Assembly: GCF_963662255.1 (NCBI RefSeq)
Contig: NC_085071.1
Coordinates: forward strand, 4,304,701 to 4,368,700
Direction of reading: 5' to 3'
Length of the DNA stretch: 64,000 nt
Source: Cinclus cinclus
Lineage: Eukaryota > Chordata > Aves > Passeriformes > Cinclidae
Shown here one piece after another: positions 61,119 through 64,000 of this stretch (its first letter is position 1; each line of letters starts with the position of its first letter). The notes under the pieces were generated by a model. That model was not told the DNA's origin, did not search any database, and worked only from the letters and a program-made list of their open reading frames with translations. Both the position numbers and the translations under genes were made by a program.

Positions 61119-63091
61119 ACGCAGGAAGTCTTACAAGTCCTTTCTGAACACTCTGGTAATAACCAAGTAACTGCAGTATCTCTGGACTGATGCACAGGAT
61201 TTGAGATAAACTCTCCATTTCAGTGCCAATATCAGCTTAGTCTTGGAAGAAAGATTATTCTTGAACTTTGCTGGCTGAAAATGGATGAAGAGTAAAACCA
61301 TTACCTCCCATCTAACTGCCCCCATAAAGCCAATTTGCCAGAAGAGTAAAGACTCAGATTAAGACAGGATTGTAAAACTCTTGTTTACTTGTAGGCTAGA
61401 GAAGAATACCCAGAACTGCTCAGAGAAACAAACAAATCTACATCAAGACGGGTATTTTGAAAAGCAGCTAAAACACCTGCCCAGATTTGTTCCATTCTCA
61501 TCTATTTAATTTGCTTTGCATCCTTTAGGTGAGAACCCTCCACTCAAGAGTTGCATTACTCATGCCTTACAAACCAAACACAGTAGTAAATATAGCCCAT
61601 TTCTCAGAATTTCTACCGGCATTTCCACTTAAAAATACCTCCTTCCATTAAGAAACAATAACAAAACCAAAATGCTCGGCAGCCTGAGTTTTAAGAAGTT
61701 ACTCATGGTACAAATGTCCTCCTGATTTACAGAGCATTTGAGCAAAGTAGTGCAAAGTTCTCCCCTCTCCTCCTACTCCGTGATGCAGGCAGTGATTCCA
61801 GCCCACTCGTTTTCATAGCAGAGTTAAAATGTCAAGTGCTGGGAAAAATGTTTTTTATTTGCCTTTTGATTAATCTCCATAATTTCTGTAAAAAGCCCTG
61901 CATTATCTTGAAGGAAATAATGTCCTGAGAACTGGTGAACATCAAAGCCAAGTTTCTCTGTAACATTTGTCTGGCTCTACCCAGAAAACTACTGAAAAAT
62001 TCTGAGTGGGGCTGGCTTGGAGCCACAAGATAAAACAAAACAGAAACCAAGAAGCATCATTTAAAACCCGCTCACAGACTCTGCTTATGCAAAACTTGTT
62101 CCAAGCATCTGCTCTCTTCAACTTTTCCTTCATTTTAATACTCTCATATGAGTAAAAGCAGCCCTAGAATTCACTCCAGTTATACTTGCAGAACATAAGC
62201 ATAAGCAAAAAATGTTACTACTAAACATTTGAGTGGCATAAACAAGTCAACAGTTCATGTTAATATTCTGAAGACATACACACCACAATTTATATTTTGT
62301 TCCTATCTGTAGGAAAGACTAACGAAACTGCTGAAATAAAGACATTAAAAAGGTTCTTTTAGTCTGGTCAGCCTTGTGTGCCCCACTCACCCAGCTCATC
62401 CTGGAAGAAGTTAGAACCCAGATTTTGGTAAACAGGAATTCAGTGACCAATAAATGAATATGAAGTGCAGGACTACACACTGTTCAGGTGCAATTTTTAA
62501 AAAACAGCTATTTTGCTATTATTGTGTGAATCATATGCTCTCTTGAACAAATGAACTTAAAAACATGAGTATGCCAGTACTGCCCAAATACAGGAGCACA
62601 CACTCAGAAGACCCTGCTTTCCAGACACACTGACTTGCCAGATTCTGTTGTCAAAGTCTTGTGTCAGTGGCTTCAAAGCTGTGACTCAAACCCCAATAAA
62701 ACACAAATAACCAGCGATGCTCTGGGGATGGTTCTGCCGCATATCTACCAGTGACTCACCCAACCTCATGCCTAAGTCCTGTGTCAAGCCCATAGAAATA
62801 AACACACAAACAAAAAAAAAAAAATCAAAGTACAATTATTCTACAGAGTACACCATGCCCGAGTGGCAGATCCTTTCCTTCAAGTCCTTTAACCATTGCA
62901 AAAACAAAGCAGGTCGGGGCACAAAAACCTTTCTCAAAGCAGCAGCACTGTGAGGTCTCCTCCACAGGAGATGGAGCAGCTCCTCACTGCTTCCAGAGAG
63001 TTCTGCACTGCTCAGCTGTCCACAGCTTTGAGAGGAGAAACTCCTTTGTGTTAAAGAAACCAATACACTCTGCCATTAAAGCACCAGGTAT

Positions 63092-63400
63092 AGAACCATG
63101 GAATAGTTTGGGTTGGAAGGCAACTTAAAGATCATCTCACTCCCACTTCCATGGGCAGGGACACCTTCCACTATCCCACACTGCTCCAAGCCCCATCCAA
63201 CCTGGCCTTGGACACTTCCAGGTACGAGGCAGCCACAGTTTCCCCGGGAAACTTGTGCCAGGTCCTCTCCACTCACACAGAGAAGAATTATTTCCTAATA
63301 TCCCATCTAAGCCAGCCCTCTGGCAGTGGGAAACCATGTGCCCATCACTCCAGGCCTTGTAAATAGTCCCTCTCCATCTTTCTTGTAGGCTCCCTTCAGA
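63092..63400 (-). mobile_element. CR1 LINE 3' fragment in AGO3 intron 1
   Basis: The plus strand has GTTTGGGTTGGAAGGCAAC, GGGCAGGGACACCTTCCAC, CAAGCCCCATCCAACCTGGCC and TTGGACACTTCCAGG, the reverse complement of CR1. Confidence 0.93.
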
Positions 63401-63617
63401 TATATGCCTAGGATGTTCTTAAAAATCCCAGGAAAACCCCCAAACCAAGTCTGTCACTGCGATGGAGCAGAGCTCAATTCTTAAAACCAGCTCAGCAAAG
63501 TCCCCAGCACTAAAACTCAACTTGATTTATAACAGAAAACAAGGAGCACACAAACAGGAACAAAAACTGGTGTCTCAGATTCTTGGAAGGCTTCCGTGCA
63601 GCAAGGGAGCGTGTCTC

Positions 63618-63720
63618 AAGATCATGGAACGGTTTGACTTGGAAGGGACCTTAAAGCTCCCCCAGTTCCACTGTGGAAGTCCCTCTAAGGGTTCCAATGA
63701 GCTCTGAGTGAGAATCTTTT
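63618..63720 (-). mobile_element. Short CR1-like fragment in AGO3 intron 1
   Basis: CATGGAACGGTTTGACTTGG followed by AAGGGACCTTAAAGCTCCCC resembles the CR1 3' terminus in reverse complement. Short and diverged. Confidence 0.6.
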
Positions 63721-64000
63721 CTTCCACGGAAGTATTGATGTTCCAATCAGGCTTAAACACAGCTGAAAGGGACGGCGATTCCTCAGCAGCCCAGCCAGCA
63801 CACGGACATGTCTGGCCTGCATCCAAACATTGGCTGCACCTACCTAGCAACCAGAGAAGCCCTGTCGGAATAAAGCCTGAGCACAATGAGCAGGAGCTCA
63901 GAAACCTGCAAATGCTTCCAACACACCACTGTACAAAAAACTGCAGCTTCTGGCACACGCGGTGTTTTTACGGAATGAAGAAAAGCCCTGATCTCCAGCA

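Larger units (their letters stand above)
60673..64000 (-). other. AGO3: AGO3 intron 1, partial
   Basis: AT-rich sequence upstream of exon 2 extending off the window. No exon-1 sequence, promoter or CpG island is visible, so the start of AGO3 lies further right. It contains an A-rich low-complexity tract and two CR1 fragments. Confidence 0.85.

Noticed and set aside
60673..64000. Search for the AGO3 first coding exon
   Set aside because: No match to the short MEIGSA-type start followed by a donor was found, and no CpG island; it must lie beyond the right edge.

Overview
The window is nuclear DNA of a vertebrate, almost certainly a bird. It carries four compact intron-containing genes with canonical GT-AG splice sites. 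The only interspersed repeats I recognise are CR1-type LINE fragments, in the style of avian genomes, and I see no mammalian-type SINEs. Gene order and orientation (AGO3, TEKT2 and ADPRS head-to-tail on the minus strand, then COL8A2 on the plus strand) match human 1p34.3, so this is an old conserved synteny block. I recall the block lying on a microchromosome (chromosome 23) in chicken; I cannot check that here, and the species is not determined.

Layout. Positions 1-11,331 are GC-rich and have no convincing coding gene. They are probably COL8A2 upstream sequence or its first (5' UTR) intron, with several AT-rich islands that look like conserved regulatory elements, plus simple repeats and one CR1. 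COL8A2 (collagen VIII alpha-2) has its start exon at 11,332-11,522 and one large exon at 15,891-17,812, followed by a long 3' UTR to about 20,700. ADPRS (ARH3 ADP-ribosylhydrolase) runs leftward from 27,123 to 23,242 in six exons and is convergent with COL8A2. TEKT2 (tektin-2) runs leftward from 32,376 to 27,506 in nine coding exons. Its poly(A) signal lies only about 200 bp before the ADPRS start codon. AGO3 runs leftward from beyond the right edge to its stop at 45,006; 18 exons are present and only the first coding exon (about 19 coding bases) is missing. Between the AGO3 stop and the TEKT2 promoter lie 11 kb of AT-rich, nearly repeat-free sequence, best read as a very long AGO3 3' UTR.

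The four proteins do unrelated jobs: Descemet's membrane and vascular matrix, removal of ADP-ribose from serine, ciliary doublet structure, and small-RNA silencing. They are linked by conserved position, not by a pathway. All reading frames reconstruct to expected lengths: COL8A2 698 aa, ADPRS 370 aa, TEKT2 426 aa, and AGO3 853 complete codons here, giving 860 aa if the usual first exon is added.

I found no undescribed gene system. The strongest unexplained signal is a near-perfect 25-26 bp inverted repeat just upstream of the ADPRS start codon, whose arms each resemble a CTCF site. Others are an inverted CR1 pair in ADPRS intron 1, an array of splice-donor-like GGTGAG motifs at the TEKT2 5' end, and a changed tektin signature peptide.
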